A program made the translations under genes and the position numbers. The notes under the pieces are model-generated. The model searched no databases and was not told the DNA's origin. It worked only from the letters and a program-made list of their open reading frames with translations. DNA of 64,000 bases from Fistulifera solaris (taxonomy: Eukaryota > Bacillariophyta > Bacillariophyceae > Naviculales > Stauroneidaceae). How positions within the stretch are numbered: position 1 is the first letter of the stretch; each line of letters opens with the position of its first letter. The DNA is taken from contig AP026164.1 in NCBI GenBank assembly GCA_030295235.1, forward strand, positions 1,984,001 to 2,048,000. Direction: 5' to 3'. Of this stretch, positions 41,939 through 52,295 are shown in pieces.

Positions 41939-42311
41939 TGCAAAAATAGTCGAAAAGGTAAAGAGTCACAAGGCGAAGCGAACAGCTTCTTTTCAATGAA
42001 TTCTTTTCAATGAAATGAAAAAGTGTGAGGTGCGTGCCTTTTTTTCGCGTGCTTGGTGCTTGTGCTTACTTTTGTGGATGAGCCACGTCACATTAAGGTT
42101 AAGGTTGTATAGTAACACCGAACACCGCAGTCGCAGCGCCGGTCGGACTACCATTTTTTTTTGATCATCGCAGATCGCAGCTCTAGATTGGACGAGACGC
42201 GAGAGATCCGTCAACAGTCAACAGCTCCAATCAAATCCTTCTGTTCTGCTAGAGAGCAAACGGGCACTAACAAAATCTGACAGGCTTAGCGTAAGAAAGG
42301 AACGACAGGTG
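41939..42311. other. Divergent promoter region
   Basis: Between the rhodanese and helicase starts. A 'TTAAGG'-type direct repeat lies at 42094-42106. Nothing else recognised. Confidence 0.5.
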
Positions 42312-44547
42312 ATGAGCACGAAAGAGGAGACGATGAGCCCCTCTCGGGAAAGGACCCCAATTCAATCGTCAAAGAAACGAAAATTGATGAATGAAAAGCA
42401 GAGTCGACACCATAAGGATGAGAGTACTAGCGACCATGCTGAGATACAGGAACTTCGTCGGAATCTTCCAGTGTACGGTTTTCGTAAAAAGCTGGTCGAA
42501 AGCATCAATGCAAATCCTGAAAACAAAGTGCTCCTGGTCGCCGCCGAAACGGGGTCAGGGAAATCCACTCAAATTCCCGCTTATATGTTACCCTACACGG
42601 GACGCGTGGTCGTCACACAGCCTCGTCGAGTGGCTGCCGTGACACTCGCGAGCCGAGTGGCCCTGGAACATGGCTGCAAGACGGGTCAGCGGGTCGGCTA
42701 CCGTGTTCGATTCGACGATTGCACATCAAGGGAAACGCAACTCATTTACGCCACGGACGGAATGCTACTTCGAGAAGCCATGGCCGATCCGTTGCTGCAA
42801 GCGTACAGTGTAGTTTTTCTTGACGAGTGTCATGAACGCTCGCTACAAACTGATATACTAATAGGCGTTGTACATTGTGCGCGCAAAGCGCGGAAAGCCA
42901 AACGAATGGAAGCCCTACAATTAGTCTTGATGTCTGCAACATTGGAAATCAACAAATTCAAAGAATTCTTTGGGTATAACAATATAACTGTGGTGAAAAT
43001 TCCTGGTCGTCAGTATTCTGTACAGACATTATATGCGAAGAGCCCGGTAGATGATTATATGGAGGCAACATTGGCGACTATAGTCCAGATTCACACCCAT
43101 GAGCTTCCTGGAGACATTCTCGTGTTTTTAACCGGACAGGATGAAATCGAAAACATAGCGCGCTTACTGCGACAAGTCTTACAGGAAGGAAACGAACTGA
43201 GTAAGCAGCAGTGGACAGGGGATCAAGTTCAGTCACTTCGGGATATGCAAGACATGCCATCGTCGCATTCAGTTGTTAATGAAGTCTCCATTTGTCCTTT
43301 ATATGCTGCTCTCCCACCTGAACAGCAACTGCTTGCATTCGAGGAGAAACCACCGGGCTGTTCTCGAAAGATTGTTCTAGCAACGAACATAGCCGAAACG
43401 TCGGTCACCATTCCCGATATAAAATACGTTGTAGATACAGGGAAGCACAAATGTCGTCAAGTCCTTTCAACAGGGATGGAAACGCTACAGATTCACGACA
43501 TCAGTCAAGCGCAAGCAGCGCAGCGAGCTGGGCGTGCGGGGCGTGTTCAAGCCGGGTTTTGCTTTCGCCTGTTTACGGAAGATGCCTTTACAAAGCTTCC
43601 GGAGGCAAGCCTTCCTGAAATATTGCGGGTTAGTCTCTCTCAAGTGGTCTTGCAGCTGAAGGGTATGGGCATAGAAGATCCGCGAGAGTTCGACTTTGTA
43701 ACTCCTCCAGAAACGGATGGCCTTCGTCGTGCCGTCGAACTTCTTTACGCATTGCAAGCATTGGATGAGAAGCTTAAACTGACAGATTACGGGAAGAAGC
43801 TTGCCAACCTACCTCTCGATCCTATGTATGCTCACTTACTACTCCAAAGTACTGTTTATTCCTGCACGAGGGAGATATTGACTGTTGTCGCAGTTTTATC
43901 CTCAGATCATTTACTTTTCCGACCAAACAGTGAGCTCGCAGCAAAAGCAGTCGCTGCGCATCGTCGGTTTGCGAGCCATGAGGGCGACTTCCCGACTTAC
44001 TTGAATGTGTACAATTCATGGCAAAATGAGGCCATTTATGTGCCGGCATCCGCAGGGTATAAAAGCGCAAACTAAAGTTTGGCGTCGGGACTCGACAAAA
44101 AGGCTTCTTCACTTGGACTGGTGTCACCAGAACTTTGTTTCTAGTCGGTCGCTTGTCCGCGCATTTGACATTCGTCAACAATTAGAACAGCTGTGTTCTA
44201 GCTCTCGCACTGGGTTGAACATAGATACAACAACATCATGTGGGAAAGATCAAATCAGATTTTTGAAATGCATTGCTGCTGGCTTGTTTTTACAAGCTGC
44301 TGGTCGACAAGTGGCTCCCGAGATATCTGGAGCAGGGCGCGTTGGATCATCGCACGGAAAGTACCTTACCACGATAGGAAAAGAAAGTGTGTCGATCCAC
44401 CCTACCAGTCTCATGTTTGGCCGACAACCCCCGCCATCATGGGTTGTTTATTCTGAACTCATCGCTACGAAGAGGATTTATATTCGGGGCGTGACTCAGA
44501 TCAAAGAAGAATGGCTAAAAGAGGTCGCCCCGAATTTTTACCGCTAA
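42312..44547 (+). CDS. DEAH-family RNA helicase (DHX)
   Basis: About 744 residues. Helicase motifs in order: 'AAETGSGKSTQIPAYML' (I), 'TQPRRVAA' (Ia), 'FLDECHERSLQTDIL' (II, DECH rather than DEAH), 'LMSATLE' (III), 'LVFLTGQDEIE' (IV), 'ATNIAETSVTIPDIKYV' (V) and 'QAAQRAGRAGR' (VI). The winged-helix/ratchet and OB-type regions follow, ending 'EEWLKEVAPNFYR'. One extra A near 44070 separates 'SAGYKSA' from 'KVWRRDSTKRLLHLDW'. The basic N-terminus (1-45) may be a nuclear signal. The closest DHX subtype (ribosome-biogenesis or splicing) cannot be settled by eye. Confidence 0.9.
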
Positions 44548-44570
44548 TAACTTCAGCTTACAAATGATAT

Positions 44571-45106
44571 TTATACGGAATCCCACTTGAATTCTATGTT
44601 TGATACCGAAACAGCTAAATCATTGTCAGCATCGTAATCAGCCCAATCACCTTCGCTGAAGTCCACTGCCTCGGTATCAAACTCGTATCCACCTTCACTT
44701 GTAGCTGTAAATTCCTGTCCCATCGGGAAGAAAGCGAAAGGCTCCAACCCGCGACATTCTACAGCTAAGATAGGTACAAAGTTGCCGCTATCTTCTGACG
44801 AGTAAGCATCTTTCGGTAAGACCGACCCTTTCTTCTTTTGAGAATTGTTTTGATCTGTTCCGCCGTCAACACGGTGAGCGTGCTTCTCTTTTGCTGCCCT
44901 CCCAGCTAAGGGCAAAATTATGATCTGGTTCTTTCGAATTTTCTGCTTGTTCCACAAATTCGGTCGGATTAACAATGATTTTCTCGCGTACCTCAAAAAT
45001 CAGAAAGAGGATTTTTAACGCTGAGTCTCAGATTCTCGTCCTTTTTTAGTTGCAGCGAGGCAATGTTTTCCAAGTCGGCTTTCATAAATAGCATAAAAAC
45101 GACCAT
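44571..45106 (-). CDS. DUF866 (CZIB/C1orf123-like) protein lacking CxxC pairs
   Basis: The conserved C-terminal part is unmistakable: 'FVPILAVECRGLEPFAFFP' and 'SEGDWADYD'. The start 'MKADLENIASLQ' matches the family's N-terminus. Between them the frame must change three times (T5 run near 45017; near 44875; A4 run near 44845), each by one base. At the two places where relatives carry zinc-binding CxxC pairs, this protein reads 'VKNPLSDFEVRE' and 'LSWEGSKREA', without cysteines. About 178 residues. Relatives are small zinc proteins of poorly known function. The missing Cys pairs are in stretches with no frame break, so they appear genuine. Confidence 0.75.
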
Positions 45107-45712
45107 GGTTGATGTCCTTTTGCTCACTCCGAAAACAGTGCTACCGTATGGTCAGGGATTATAATCGTGTTGATCCAAAGCACTTGTTTGTTCTCGGATG
45201 AAAAAGCTTCGATTTTGTTCTCGTTGTGATACTTGATACTTACACCCACCTCCCACCATTGTCTTTCCGCATCATCATCGCGATGATGTTGATGATGATG
45301 ATGATTCGTCTCACGCGTCGCGCGATCGATGCGATCTGTCCTTCAGACCGTCTGGGAAGGACGTTAAAATTCTGCCTCCCAGTACAAGATTCTACGTAGC
45401 GTCTACGACGAGGCAGAATTTTAACGCCGTTCCCTGTGCGACTGCGAAAATCCACGTCAGCAGTCAGCTACTCTCGTTTTATTCCGCGTGTTTAGTATCT
45501 GCCGAAAAGAACCATTCGTTACCAGTACGATCTTTCCATGTACAATGCGAATGGTGCGGCTGGAACCAAGAAAACAAAAACATCTGCTGTCGTCCGTGGT
45601 GCATCGAAACGAAGCCGTACGTGGTCCCATTGTATTTGGCATCTATTATTTCTTGCGATCAGGACTGCTGTACCGCTATTCAACATAATCAGGGTTGGTT
45701 TTTAGTTTCGAG
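45107..45712. other. Divergent intergenic region with foldback element
   Basis: Contains a GATGAT microsatellite (about 45280-45304) and foldback copy 1. Serves the promoters of the DUF866 and TIM23 genes. Confidence 0.5.
45352..45432. mobile_element. Short foldback (MITE-like) element, copy 1
   Basis: Perfect 17-bp terminal inverted repeats (45362-45378 and 45410-45426, CGTTAAAATTCTGCCTC) flank a 31-bp centre. A second copy lies at 57979-58056 with the same centre and one worn arm. Non-autonomous; no coding capacity. Family unknown. Confidence 0.65.
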
Positions 45713-46394
45713 ATGAACAGTAGCGCGGACGAATCGGACTCGGGGCTCCTCTTCCTGACTTTCGCACGCAAGGGCTCCAGTTGCAAACGATTGCTCCTGC
45801 TTTGGGGGTCATCAACCAGAAGGCTTCGCCCGATTATCTTGACTATGATGTAAAAGGACGAGGAATATTCAGTACCATGTTTGCGAATAGCGGAATGGCG
45901 TATTTACTCGGAATATCAGCGGGGGGAATTTACGGTTTTCGACAAGGGTTGGCCGCTACTCCTTCGACACGGTTCCGAGTTCAAGTGAATTCAGTTCTCA
46001 ATCATTGTGGAAGATACGGGAGTCGAGCAGGAAACGCACTTGGTGTATTCGCCGTCTTGTATTCATTCTACGAGGGAGTTTCAGATCGCGTAAGTATCTT
46101 TTATCTCTGTTGTCGTTAGCGAACATTGCCTCATTTCCTGGCTTGTGTCTCCGTAATGTACAATAGTATGAACCAGAAGAACTACTTGGGCTAACGAGAC
46201 AATACCCCTCTCTTGCAGCGTTTATCTCTCCAGTGTTTGGTGCTACAATGGCTTCGGCTACTTATTATGCACCTTCGGGAATACGTGTAGCCGCTCTGGC
46301 TGGCGGTCTCGGAGCAGCAAGCGTTGCTGTTACTTACGGAGGTTACAAAATGCTGGGAATTCCTTACGGCAAACTTGGCTTTTTATTTCTTTAA
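45713..46394 (+). CDS. TIM23: TIM23 mitochondrial inner-membrane translocase (two exons)
   Basis: Channel subunit of the presequence translocase. Exon 1 is 45713-46089, intron 77 nt (GT-AG), exon 2 46167-46394. One G is missing from the G4 run at about 45742-45745; with it the ATG at 45713 joins 'MNSSADESDSG' to 'GLQLQTIAPALGVIN'. Tim17/22/23 features: 'GISAGGIYGFRQGLAATPST', 'QVNSVLNHCGRYGSRAGNAL', and after the intron 'FISPVFGATMASATYYAP' and the Gly-rich last helices. About 201 residues. Confidence 0.88.
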
Positions 46395-46505
46395 TTATCG
46401 CGATTCTCAAGAACTGTCATCCCGATGAATGCATAGAATTTGACTTGTCGTAGAATTGTTTTTCTGGCAAATAAGAGTCAGAAACGGTATCTATTTTTTA
46501 TGATA

Positions 46506-47595
46506 TTACTGCATTTGTTGTAAACGTTTTAAATGGATGCGCATGGAAACTGCACTTCGCAAGGCGTCATCCAATAGGCCGGTGAATAGGCTCTCGTCAT
46601 CCTCCAATGTTGTTGACCAGTGTGGATCGACGAGGTCCCAGTCAAGCAAATCATCGGCTGGATTGTCTGTCAGCCAAAATCCGTATCTGTCGAACAAGTC
46701 TAGACAGGTTGCCCTTCCATCATTGTAGCCTATCGTTACCTGTTCTCCGGGTTCAATGTCTCGCGTTGCCACTAGAGCGTGCATGGATTCATCGTCAGCG
46801 TCGGGTATGATGATTGACTCTACCTCGACATTTGGATCAATGTCATGATTGGCCATGTCAACAAAAGGCACCAACATTCGTCGGAGACGATTCGTCATTC
46901 CCTCCGTCTTGTGATATCATTTGAACGGTGGTGAATCTCCGAGAACGCACTATCCACGTAGCCCATTTTAGTTCTGCTGGATCAATCCTGGTTCTCTCGG
47001 CGACAACGGCGATTTCATGTTGCCTCTCCAGACAGTCGCTGATCAAGCTAGGTATTTCGAGTTCTTTGACGATGTCTGGGTCCCAAAAATCTGGGGTTGC
47101 ATCGAAGTTGCGATCATTTATCTTGGGTAAGCAGTTCAAATAAGGCTCCCAATGTGGATCAATTGCGTATGTTGTTAAAAAGTTGATAGCTTCTTGAATA
47201 TCTTCATTGTCAGAAACAGCTTGGCTGCCGTCATTTAGGCTGTCAGAGATCGTCAAGGACGAAGTGATCGGTATGGCCAAGATAAATTCGCCTGCCATTA
47301 TTGGTTCTTCACCGCAGAATAAGCCTCTACACGATGATTCCCTGTCGATGTCAACCTTGAGCCGGCTCAGGCCCTCACACTCCATTCCTTCCAAAAATTT
47401 CTCCAGTTTGTCAAAGCGATCGGATTCGTCCTGAGAAATTGATTTCGAACCAAATAATGGTTTGTTGAGGCGTTCTTTCGTCTGACTGTGGGAAAAGGCA
47501 GAGAAAAAGCTACCGGTAGTGGACGATAATAGCCAGACCTTGTAAATCATCAACAGCTTCCAAGGGGCACGATTAGTTTTCAAGCCTCGGATCAT
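46506..47595 (-). CDS. SET-domain methyltransferase, Rubisco-LSMT-like, probably plastid-targeted
   Basis: About 362 residues. The start region reads 'MIYKVWLLSSTTGSFFSAFS' (second ATG), a hydrophobic leader ending in S-A-F, as in diatom plastid precursors. The SET core is split by one extra G at the G3 run near 46901: 'GLFCGEEPIMAGEFILAIP' before it, and 'LVPFVDMANHDIDPNVEVE' and 'GEQVTIGYNDGRATCLDLF' after it, which carry the NH and GY..N motifs for SAM binding. 'DRYGFWL' closes the SET domain. The usual C-terminal substrate domain is short or missing. The target protein is unknown; Rubisco or aldolase are family substrates in plants. Confidence 0.82.
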
Positions 47596-48017
47596 TGGAG
47601 GACAGGATGCAAAGGTGCCAAAGTCAATGTCTATGGAGGATGATGCCGCAATCAGCAATCAGAAGCAACACATCAAGGAAGGATCGACAAATTATTTTCT
47701 TCCTTGGTTCTTCGACTACTTCGACATTTCATTAGTCGTGTCGTAGCGGCTGCTATTTTCTAAAGGAGTGACAATTACTTAGTACTACGTGACAACAATT
47801 GCTGTGTCAGCCAGTTAGTTAAGTCACGGTTAGGGAAGTCGGATCCGTTTGATTTTGATCAACACCATAGCCATTTTCTTTCTTGCGATATTGAAAGTTG
47901 ACCTCCAAGATGACGATTACACTATACTCAAGAATAATTGATAAAACATAGTATTACACATTCACGTCTCTAGATTTAGGGAAAAGAAAAATGGGGTAGG
48001 TCACATCAAAGAACGAC
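47596..48017. other. Intergenic
   Basis: Upstream of the SET gene; no gene recognised. Confidence 0.4.
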
Positions 48018-49640
48018 CTAAGGGCTTCCTTTTGACGCTGTGCCGACAAACTCTTGCAACAACTTCGGGCTCGTGCTCTCGAAAAGTATGTCATGCAAAA
48101 AACGCTCGAGCAGAAAAACTTTCAAAGACAAGTATCCGGCGTCCAAGCAGCGGAACCAACGTTGGCGCTTCTTCAGAAGCCTCCAGCTTGTGATGGCGTT
48201 CGGAAGGTGCTCGATTTCGGGCTCTTCTGTCACTGCCAGCGGAGAAACAGTCGCAATCACGGAGGCGCATCCTTCGTGTGAATGGGTGACTTTCTTTGCA
48301 AGCTCTTCAAAATCTCTGTAGCGTTTCCACACGCCAACCGTATCTTGAATGCTGCCTTGGCGATATATTACCAGGAACTGTGCGTATTTGTGACCATTGC
48401 TGCTTTCCACAACACGATAAGAGGCAATGCTGATGTTTATTGTCACAATTCCGCCACCTTTTTCGGCTGGTCTTGCAAAGCTCTTCGACACGGTAGTTCC
48501 GAACGCATTCATCCCACGAATTAGTACTGTCAAGTCGCCGTTGCTTCCATGGCCTCGTATTGTTTTTGGTAATATTCCCGATTCATCCCTACGCTGGTTA
48601 GGATCATTCATAAGCGAGACAAGAGTAGCTTCAGCGGCAGCTCCCTTATCTGCGACTTGTGGCTGAACAGCAGCGCCGGTGTAGTCATCACGCAAGTTCG
48701 GGCCATCGAACATACCATCGGCAAAAGGACTCAAAGAAATCGGCGATGCCGCTGTCAATACCTCGGACGGCATGCTATAATTGACTTGTGACCGCGCAAA
48801 ATTCTGGGCCCACATTTTTTCGTAAAAAGCTCTTTCTTCAACAGGCTGGGGTGGGCGTTGCCCAGCAGTATGCTTCCATAGATGCTGCGAGCTTAAAGAC
48901 TCTTCCAAGACGTACGTTGGTGCGGTGACTGCCATTGCGCCTGCATCTAACGATGAAAAGCGACAGCGGTTCTTAGATTTAAAAAAATTGACACAGAATT
49001 GTTTCGACTGCTGCTTACCTTTTGGGCTGCTGTCTTCGACTTCACCGCTTGATGCAATGCGTGGAACGAGCCCCGAACGCTTCGTGCTCTTCTTGTCTGG
49101 TTTCGGCGCCCTGTGCTCTGATCCATGCACGTCTTCGTACCATCCATAACCCCAGTCGTTGCTACTATTCTCACTTCTTGCTCGGAAGGAATCCGAACTA
49201 CCCGTAGCTGAATCGTCGTTACGATGTCCACCACTCATTCGGCTACCTTGTCGTTGGGTCTGAAAGTTCACAAATCGATTTTGAGCACTACGTAATGGAT
49301 TGCCAGTCGATTCCACAATGTTGTCAAAGTGGTATGTCTGGCCCGATACTTCGGCCATCTCTTCTTCTCGAGTAAAAGGTTCTTCCGGCAGCAAACCTCC
49401 ACTACTATCGGAAAGACTAGAACCGCTGGATATCGATCGTCTCATCGCAGTAAGACGCGTCGGAACCGCCATATTGTCGTCTTGATCGCTCGCACTGAGA
49501 GCATCCGTATTGTCGTATTCGACCATCATTTCGTTGTGATCAGGACTGTTGTCGACTTCCATGTCCACGTTATCGGTTGCAGAGACCACTCTGCGCATCC
49601 CTTCGCCTGATCCAGCTGTTTGATTTTGACTTGTCGACAT
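48018..49640 (-). CDS. PX-domain protein (sorting-nexin-like), two exons
   Basis: The first 280 residues are acidic, Ser-rich and disordered. The PX domain near the C-terminus contains 'NISIASYRVVESSNGHKYAQ', 'VWKRYRDFEELAKKV' (the RRYRDF phosphoinositide site) and 'LSLKVFLLERFLHDIL'. It should bind phosphatidylinositol 3-phosphate on endosomes. A 72-nt GT-AG intron (48947-49018) is a multiple of three and has no stop in frame, so splicing gives about 516 residues and retention about 540. 'SSPK' joins 'DAGAMAVTAPTYV' when spliced. No frame break. Confidence 0.85.
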   Translation of the reverse strand: MSTSQNQTAGSGEGMRRVVSATDNVDMEVDNSPDHNEMMVEYDNTDALSASDQDDNMAVPTRLTAMRRSISSGSSLSDSSGGLLPEEPFTREEEMAEVSGQTYHFDNIVESTGNPLRSAQNRFVNFQTQRQGSRMSGGHRNDDSATGSSDSFRARSENSSNDWGYGWYEDVHGSEHRAPKPDKKSTKRSGLVPRIASSGEVEDSSPKGKQQSKQFCVNFFKSKNRCRFSSLDAGAMAVTAPTYVLEESLSSQHLWKHTAGQRPPQPVEERAFYEKMWAQNFARSQVNYSMPSEVLTAASPISLSPFADGMFDGPNLRDDYTGAAVQPQVADKGAAAEATLVSLMNDPNQRRDESGILPKTIRGHGSNGDLTVLIRGMNAFGTTVSKSFARPAEKGGGIVTINISIASYRVVESSNGHKYAQFLVIYRQGSIQDTVGVWKRYRDFEELAKKVTHSHEGCASVIATVSPLAVTEEPEIEHLPNAITSWRLLKKRQRWFRCLDAGYLSLKVFLLERFLHDILFESTSPKLLQEFVGTASKGSP

Positions 49641-49796
49641 TATGATCGACCTTAAATAATAATAATAATCAGTCAACTACCAAATTGCTTATTAATGTAG
49701 AATTATTATTTAGCTCGTGCAGCGTGCAAACACAACGTGGCTGTTCATGCGGTGCGACGACACGGAGCCGGAAAAGTCTTCTTTAGAAACCGAATC

Positions 49797-49832
49797 GTAC
49801 CGGTACAGGATACTAGGGTACCTACCGGTAAC
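49797..49832. promoter_or_regulatory. GGTAC site cluster
   Basis: 'GTACCGGTACAGG' and 'GGGTACCTACCGGTAACC' lie close together between the PX gene and the ubiquitin-like segment. Confidence 0.4.
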
Positions 49833-50086
49833 CGCAACAGCATATTCCTTTCATGAACTACCTCGTATCATCCTTCATTTGCTCATTCATTGCATCATTC
49901 AATCACTTTCTCTCTTTTTTTCGTATTGGTCAAGCAATATTTGGGTACGTACGTTGAGATAGCCAACCGATTTGTCGTTGTAGGTTTCGCTTCGTCTTTT
50001 AGTGCCTTCTGGCGGGAACTGCGAAGACATCGCATTTAGTTCTCCTTAATTTTGACTGGCTACGCTTCTGACCTTTTCTGCAACAG

Positions 50087-50303
50087 GTTTATATCAAAGA
50101 TGAAGCCAATCGTATCTCAGAATTCAGTGTCGAACCATCGAATGCGGTTCTCATGCTCATGGAGATATATGATTGTATGCTGGCTTTTTGTCCAACGACA
50201 GCAACTCTTTTTCGATGGATATCATCTGGAGCGCGAGTACACCATGAATGATCACAATATTAGGGAAGAAAGTGAACTACGCGTTATTTTGCGACGTAAG
50301 TAG
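50087..50303 (+). CDS. Diverged ubiquitin-like domain (exon of an incomplete gene)
   Basis: Read with one extra base removed near 50196, the exon aligns to ubiquitin from residue 5 to 75 without gaps: 'YIKDEANRISEFSVEPS' then 18 residues to a Pro, then 'QQLFFDGYHLEREYTMNDHN' and 'IREESELRVILRR'. A pyrimidine-rich CAG acceptor precedes it (50086) and a GTACGT donor lies at 49945. The upstream exon has no ATG in the right frame, so the start is unresolved. At the 3' end a GTAAGT (50296) may be another donor; the diGly end is not seen. Possibly a ubiquitin-like domain within a larger protein, or a decaying gene. Confidence 0.45.
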
Positions 50304-51688
50304 CAATGAACGACCGTTTAGTCGCGAAACGATGGTTCGTTTTGAAATGCGCACCTCCGTTAAACGTTGTGAGTTGTGAATGCCATTCGCGCTGCGAGCT
50401 TGAACTATTTCCATGGTTTTTGGTTCCCCTTACTCCCTTTCATTTTTTTTGCGTGGAATGTATACGTCAAATTTAAGTCAGGCCAGTCCACCATCTGCTT
50501 CGCCTCGCACTATCACGGAAGCAATTGAAAAAGTAAAACGAATTCTAGACGCAATCAATGACTCCTTAATTGCGTAGAACCATTGGCTGATGATCAACTA
50601 CTCCTTAATTGCGTAGAACCATTGGCTTATGATGTACCATTGTGATTCTAAGACATTAAAGACCAAGATACCCTAGATTTGCGAATCGGAGTATTGTGCT
50701 CTTACATTTACCCCGCGGCACATTTGACAAGCCATAAATGGTGGCTGAGCTCAAACTTCGGGCTGCAACAATCCGCAACCCCATGATCAAAATCAACAGC
50801 TTATACGCCTCATCGGGAAGAATATTGTAAGGCGCGACCGGGATTTTGATGGGGGAGAAAGAGAAGAATGCTGGCGAATTCATTCGGACAATCAGTGAAT
50901 TCTGTCTTTGTCGGCGAGTCAAGTTGATTGCGTTTGATGACAAGGACGTCTACCTAGCAGCACTCCATGCGCATCACAATATGATGCACCCCGCGACAGA
51001 GGCAAAGAAGAGCGTCGATTTGTCTACGGCGGACAAATTGGATAAAGCTCCGACACAAATGTTGATCATGTAGGTGCCATGTCAAGTGAATCTTGCAGGC
51101 ATCGAATCGTCGGATTACCTTAGTTTGTTAATTTGTCGTAGAGTTCACATTGATTTATCTTGTCTCTCCGATTTTAAGGATTCTCTAATCAAACGTCCAG
51201 TAATAAAGAAGAGCATTGTCGAGGAGATAGCGATGCATTTGTCACGCTCTTAAACTGAAAAGCCCTTCAGTGCTGATTCTTTGTGACAGCCGGCTGGTTA
51301 CACTCTGCAAGATTGATTCCATCATCCTCTTACTCTCCGAAGATGTCGATCGGAATAAATGTTGCTTTAAGCCTTATTCCGTGCTACCCACAATCATTGT
51401 TTTCGAGGCTAGACCAACTTCTCAGATGTAATGGCGCTCTTTACCATCGAGAGTAATACACTTCGCCGTCACAGCTCACCGACGCCCCTGGACAGTTTCG
51501 TGCGATTTTTAGTGGACTTCTCTTTCTAATTCATGTAGTATCCGCTTTCGTATTGAGATCGGGTGAAATAGAATAATCTAACATGCTCAAAGTTGTTAAT
51601 GGTTGCAGCGCGGTGTGTTGTTTTCTCTAGGGTGCAGTCTGTACGCCTCCGTCCCTAAGACGAAAAATAATTATTGTGACGACGATGG
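50304..51688. other. Gene-poor stretch
   Basis: Holds a 39-bp-period direct repeat (50561-50627) and two overlapping short frames at 50656-50943 (minus) and 50846-51073 (plus) with no family resemblance. May include downstream exons of the ubiquitin-like gene. Confidence 0.5.
50561..50627. repeat. Direct repeat, 28 bp x 2
   Basis: ACTCCTTAATTGCGTAGAAC and the next eight bases occur at 50561-50588 and again at 50600-50627, period 39 bp, non-coding. Confidence 0.85.
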
Positions 51689-52255
51689 ATGATAAAAAGG
51701 GCAATAAATTTGACAAGTCTAACACTACGGATCTGGAGAGGTCATCCGAAGTCTGTCGGAAATATGATGACACTCAAATCAGGGGAGAGACTTCTGTCTG
51801 TATGTGCCTTCGCTTTGCTGGTCTTTCAGTCCCCTTGTTATGTTCTTAGGTCTCACATTGCCAGACGCACCATCCAGACTGTTTCTAAACGACAAATAGC
51901 AAGATTCGCTAGCGTTTCCGGGATAGTTTATTCGAGCGAAAGGTCTGCAGTTTCTGTTCGTCTTTTCACGAAAGAAGGATGCACGCTTTGTGATAAAGTC
52001 AAAGACGTTTTACTCGAACTCCGCGAGAGTCACCCTCATGGTCTCGAACAAGTTGACATCACAGATGAAGGAAACAAGGAAATTTTTGATCGTTACAAGT
52101 ACGACATCCCTGTACTGCACGTCAATGGATTATACTGGACTAAGCATAGGCTATCACAAGACGAGGCCATCCAAGCTCTCGTCGCCGCAGCAAATGGGTC
52201 TTTTGTGAGTCCCCCTGGCGAGCCAGATGCTTCTCGGCTGGAACGCAATAAGTAA
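51689..52255 (+). CDS. Glutaredoxin-like (DUF836/C5orf63-type) protein with leader
   Basis: 188 residues from the first ATG; a later ATG at 51764 ('MMTLKSGERLLSVCAFALLV') gives a cleaner signal-like leader and may be the real start. The thioredoxin-like domain (about 85-170) has 'VRLFTKEGCTLCDKVKDVLL' with a CxxC active site, then 'YDIPVLHVNG' with the cis-Pro, and 'HRLSQDEAIQAL'. This matches short glutaredoxin-like proteins of yeast and animals. The leader suggests an organelle or secretory location. The gene ends close to the TPR gene's 3' end (convergent, 40 bp apart). Confidence 0.85.
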   Translation: MIKRAINLTSLTLRIWRGHPKSVGNMMTLKSGERLLSVCAFALLVFQSPCYVLRSHIARRTIQTVSKRQIARFASVSGIVYSSERSAVSVRLFTKEGCTLCDKVKDVLLELRESHPHGLEQVDITDEGNKEIFDRYKYDIPVLHVNGLYWTKHRLSQDEAIQALVAAANGSFVSPPGEPDASRLERNK

Positions 52256-52295
52256 TAGCAATCATACGTGAACCGCACAGCTAAGTAACGAAATT

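Noticed and set aside
45240-45455. Minus-strand frame over the foldback element
   Set aside because: Formed by the inverted repeat and a GAT microsatellite; not coding.
50846-51073. 75-codon plus-strand frame in the gene-poor stretch
   Set aside because: Starts well and ends with a stop, but no motif is recognisable and a frame of similar length runs antisense; coding status unproven.
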